Positions 61,379-64,000 of a DNA stretch of 64,000 nucleotides are shown piece by piece. Origin of the DNA: Sclerodactyla briareus. Its lineage: Eukaryota; Echinodermata; Holothuroidea; Dendrochirotida; Sclerodactylidae. The notes under the pieces were generated by a model. That model searched no databases, had not been told where the DNA came from, and worked only from the letters and a program-made list of their open reading frames with translations. The stretch covers positions 1-64,000 of the forward strand of contig JAODTK010001222.1 of NCBI GenBank assembly GCA_026419785.1, given 5' to 3'. Position 1 is the first letter of the stretch. Every line of letters begins with the position of its first letter. The position numbers and the translations under genes were made by a program.

Positions 61379-62256
61379 CAGCCACAGCCGTGAACATCAC
61401 TGGGGCCTGGGTCCACTCCAAGTATGGAATTTAAGATGCCTGCTGGGTTGGTTGTTAGCTGCAAAACGCGGGTGATACAGCTCTTTGCAATGTTGACTAA
61501 GTTAGGGCAATAACACTCAATGTGAAGTTCAACTAACCTAGCTGGGCCCCGCCTATATCCTATGCCTAGGCTAGTATTCACACTGCTAGCTGTAACAACC
61601 GGCTAGGATAGGCTAATTAGCATTATTGCACAATATGTATAGCCAGTCCCTACCTGGATGCCTATGAGATTATTGTTGCGAATGTAAGTGGGGTTGTCTA
61701 ATGTTTAGATCCAAATTTTCGGGTGTATAATCCCAATTATTATCGTTATCAACACCTAAACCTACCCCTGATCCTCACCAACCCTAACTTTACCCCTAAT
61801 CCCTACCAGTGACAGTCTAACACTAATTTGATACATCCAGTTCACTGGTATACCATATGCTGTACACCGTACCGCTAAATTAGCTTGGAAGCCAGCCGTA
61901 GCGTTGTAGCCGATGTTCACACCGCCTATGAGTCTCCAGATCCAGGTTGTCTTTTGCTCTGATCTAATGATGGGTACTGTCAATGGAGAATCAATTGCAT
62001 TATCACCTCTCCCACCCGCATCCCCCCCCCTACTCAGTCATTCCTGGTCTAGTCCAGTGGGGTATTAAATGAGGTTTTCTCTCTCAATTCCAACATTATA
62101 ATAAAATTCACTGAATTAAAGTGAATCTGTGTTTTAATACTTTTTGTCTCATCACATTCACTTATGAACCTTCAGTCATTCCAGTCGCCATCGCCGAAAA
62201 CAGTGTTTTTTCATTCTAAATTCCAAATTTTTGGCAATTTTCGCCCTAAATACAAC

Positions 62257-62424
62257 CCTGTGAGATGTCGGGGTTAATCTTGACCAATCAATGGGTTGAA
62301 CTCCCACCTACCTATTTCTAGGTCGAAAATTTCCGACCAAAATTATGGTCAATTTAACCAACTTGGGTTACATTTTGACCCAGAAATTAGGTTAGTTCCC
62401 GAAATTGACACCGCCTTTCTACAG
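62257..62424 (+). mobile_element. Small TIR element with GACCCA motifs (U4)
   Basis: U4 copy of 20521-20686, at the same site. Left end CCTGTGAG, right end CCGCC...ACAGTA. About 168 bp, no coding capacity. Confidence 0.5.
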
Positions 62425-62639
62425 TAAAGAAACAGTCATATTTTGCTACTTCCTGCCTGTAAGTCAATCTCACTTATTAAGTCTCGTTTTGTAATCACTG
62501 AACATCTTCAACACAGTGAGAAAAGCCAGAATGGCCTTTTCATGATAATGAAGAAAGGTGTCCAATTTGATAGAAACGTGTGGATTTGATCATGTTCAGC
62601 TTCCGCAAAGTGGAGAATATGCGAAAAACGATCGAAAAA

Positions 62640-62700
62640 TATCTGACGAACACACGACACACACACACCACACACACACACACACACCCACACGCGCGAA
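62640..62700 (+). repeat. (CA)n microsatellite
   Basis: CA repeat of about 60 bp. U4 counterpart of 7785-7905. Confidence 0.9.
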
Positions 62701-62998
62701 CACACAACGGACACATTGGCGAGTATACCTCATGCTGGAACCACTAAACACCCATTGGCACCCAACCATATGGGTACCCCTCAGTGGATACGTCCCTGTG
62801 ACCCCACTATTGCTGCTATAGCAACCGTTTGCTATGAGCAACCATCACATTCAAATGACCTCCAGTGACCCTAAAATTAACCCCCCCCCTCCTCCTTCTT
62901 TCCATACTCGAATGTAATTCACATTCAATTAATTTGTTTGTAAACTTGCTCAACTAGAACGATTCTGATTGATTTTATCACTGCCGACTTGCAAAATG

Positions 62999-63470
62999 AT
63001 CTTCCATCAAAGCTTTTGACAAGGTTCCTTATGATCGTCTCTTGCTTAAATTGCGGAAATTTTGGTATTAAGGGGATGTCTCTTGAGTGGATTCGTCAGT
63101 GGCTTCTCAATACAGAACAACGAGTTGTCATCACTGGGCGTTCGTCTCCTCGTCAAAAGTTCACTATTGGTGTTCCCCAAGGATCATTTCTCGGGCTCTT
63201 ACATTTTCGGCGTATATTGACGATCCGGAAGATTCGGTGCATTACAGATTTGAAAAGTTTGCAGAGATACCAAGTTGTATCGGGAGTTGCTTCAAATGAG
63301 AATGATTTGCAATTGTCCAAAGGGATCTTGATAAAAACTCCAAGGGTCTCTCGATTGCAAATGTTTTTCAATTGCCGTATAAATTCAAAGTTTTTCATTT
63401 GGCTCCCCACTCGCCACGCTTCCTTCAAGTTAAATGATCAATATATTATTGGTACTATTTCCTAATTAAG
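62999..63470 (+). mobile_element. CR1/L2-like LINE RT domain (U4)
   Basis: Same insertion and same 5' truncation point as in U2 (after gactt-gcaaaatgatc). A 158-codon frame reads FGIKGMSLEWIRQWL, RVVITGRSSPRQKF and GVPQGSFLG, the fingers and palm part of a non-LTR reverse transcriptase. The catalytic FADD box is damaged here (FAE), whereas U2 keeps FADDTK. It is not interrupted by the MITE copy seen in U2, so that MITE arrived in U2 after the two copies separated. There is no endonuclease or ORF1. Confidence 0.8.
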
Positions 63471-64000
63471 GAATACGAAGAATTATCACTTCTTGAACAC
63501 TTGCGGTTGGCTCCCGAATTTGTAAATAGATTTAATTTTTTACTGAGTACTGTGAGCAAAAAGCCTGGGCACGAAATGAGTTTATATAAGATGTTTAACT
63601 GATACCGAGCAATGAAAGATATTATTGCATACGAACTCATTCTTCTACTCCAGGAAACCACGAAGTACAACCTGAGAAATAAGGGCAAGATAACCCCAAA
63701 TACAGAATAAATGTGTATAAGAATAGCATTTGTTATCGAGCTGCACTTATCAACAAAATGGTGCTCTAGAGGACTTACTATAAGTTATTTTTTGTATTTT
63801 TTCATTATTTTTTTCTATTTATACGTTCTATGTCTTCCATTTTTAGATATTTAAATTAAAACATCTTTTATTATGGATATATACTGATAGATGTCCTGTT
63901 TATAATTGTTATAATTATATATTATATATATATATAGATAATAGATATAGATATATTATAGATATATATATATCTATATAGTTATATTGGAAAGCAAATA
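63471..64000 (+). mobile_element. Second retroelement 3' part (U4), runs off the window
   Basis: Homologous to U2 22691-23210, with KYNLRNKGK near 63663-63690 and an AT-rich 3' end. In U4 the end is expanded into a TA/TAGA-rich microsatellite (63905-63985). The junction with the first LINE is the same as in U2, so the nested insertion predates the U2-U4 split. Confidence 0.55.

Larger units (their letters stand above)
61379..62998. other. Middle block of U4; no gene recognised
   Basis: Collinear with U2 19620-21835, without the LINE tail fragment of U2. It has a CCTAA-like tract (61750-61805), a C-run (62022-62031) and a (CA)n tract (62640-62700). Confidence 0.6.
56991..64000 (+). repeat. 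Tandem unit U4 (b-type, incomplete)
   Basis: Fourth copy, running off the window. It matches U1 and U3 from 57003 and shares the Harbinger element, 168-bp TIR element and CR1/L2-like LINE insertion points with U2. The distance from the U2 marker at 18660 to the same marker at 58290 is about 39.6 kb. Confidence 0.8.

Noticed and set aside
1-64000. CRISPR array, operons, bacterial genes, tRNA or rRNA genes
   Set aside because: No short regularly spaced repeats, no dense gene order, and no tRNA or rRNA motif was seen by eye. All recognised proteins are of animal transposons.

Overview
This is AT-rich, repeat-dense animal (metazoan) nuclear DNA. I infer this from five transposon groups typical of animal genomes (jockey-like and CR1/L2-like LINEs, PIF/Harbinger, hAT, DIRS-like), from TA and CA microsatellites, from intron-like splice signals, and from the absence of any compact prokaryotic gene order. 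A marine invertebrate is plausible, but nothing here fixes the species. Homologous copies differ by very many one-base insertions and deletions, so either the sequence is an unpolished long-read assembly or the copies are old and noncoding. Most open frames in the window are therefore chance frames, and gene calls are tentative.

The main structure is a head-to-tail tandem array of one unit of about 17-21 kb: U1 (1-18605), U2 (18606-38585), U3 (38586-about 56990) and U4 (about 56991 to the window end, incomplete). U1 and U3 share a jockey-like LINE and a hAT-type MITE where U2 has empty sites. U2 and U4 share a Harbinger element, a CR1/L2-like LINE and a 168-bp TIR element where U1 and U3 have empty sites. 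The order is a-b-a-b, a higher-order repeat of about 38-40 kb. The alternative is that two haplotypes of one two-unit locus were joined end to end.

By region: U1 has a TA tract (4.3 kb), a block found only in U1 with a possible small intron (4.4-5.1 kb), a local duplication (5.8-7.8 kb), a MITE-like element (8.8-9.1 kb), a hAT MITE (14.4 kb) and a decayed jockey-like LINE at its right end. U2 begins inside the unit with a truncated Harbinger, then a LINE carrying two nested insertions (21.8-23.9 kb), a block found only in U2 (25.7-28.4 kb), and a DIRS-like fossil (34.9-38.3 kb). U3 repeats the U1 layout with a longer jockey-like LINE (54.0-55.9 kb). U4 has the complete Harbinger derivative and an uninterrupted stretch of the CR1/L2-like RT.

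Host coding signal is sparse. The best is on the minus strand: an exon-like segment with a clear transmembrane helix behind a polypyrimidine-AG acceptor (56050-56271), and a conserved GC-rich, basic segment in U1, U2 and U3 (about 17.1-17.3, 33.4-33.9 and 52.9-53.3 kb) that keeps homologous reading frames and ends near a tyrosine motif. Together they could be the membrane and cytoplasmic parts of a receptor-like gene repeated with the array. That is inference. A signal-peptide-like open segment on the plus strand (12.8 and 48.1 kb) is weaker.
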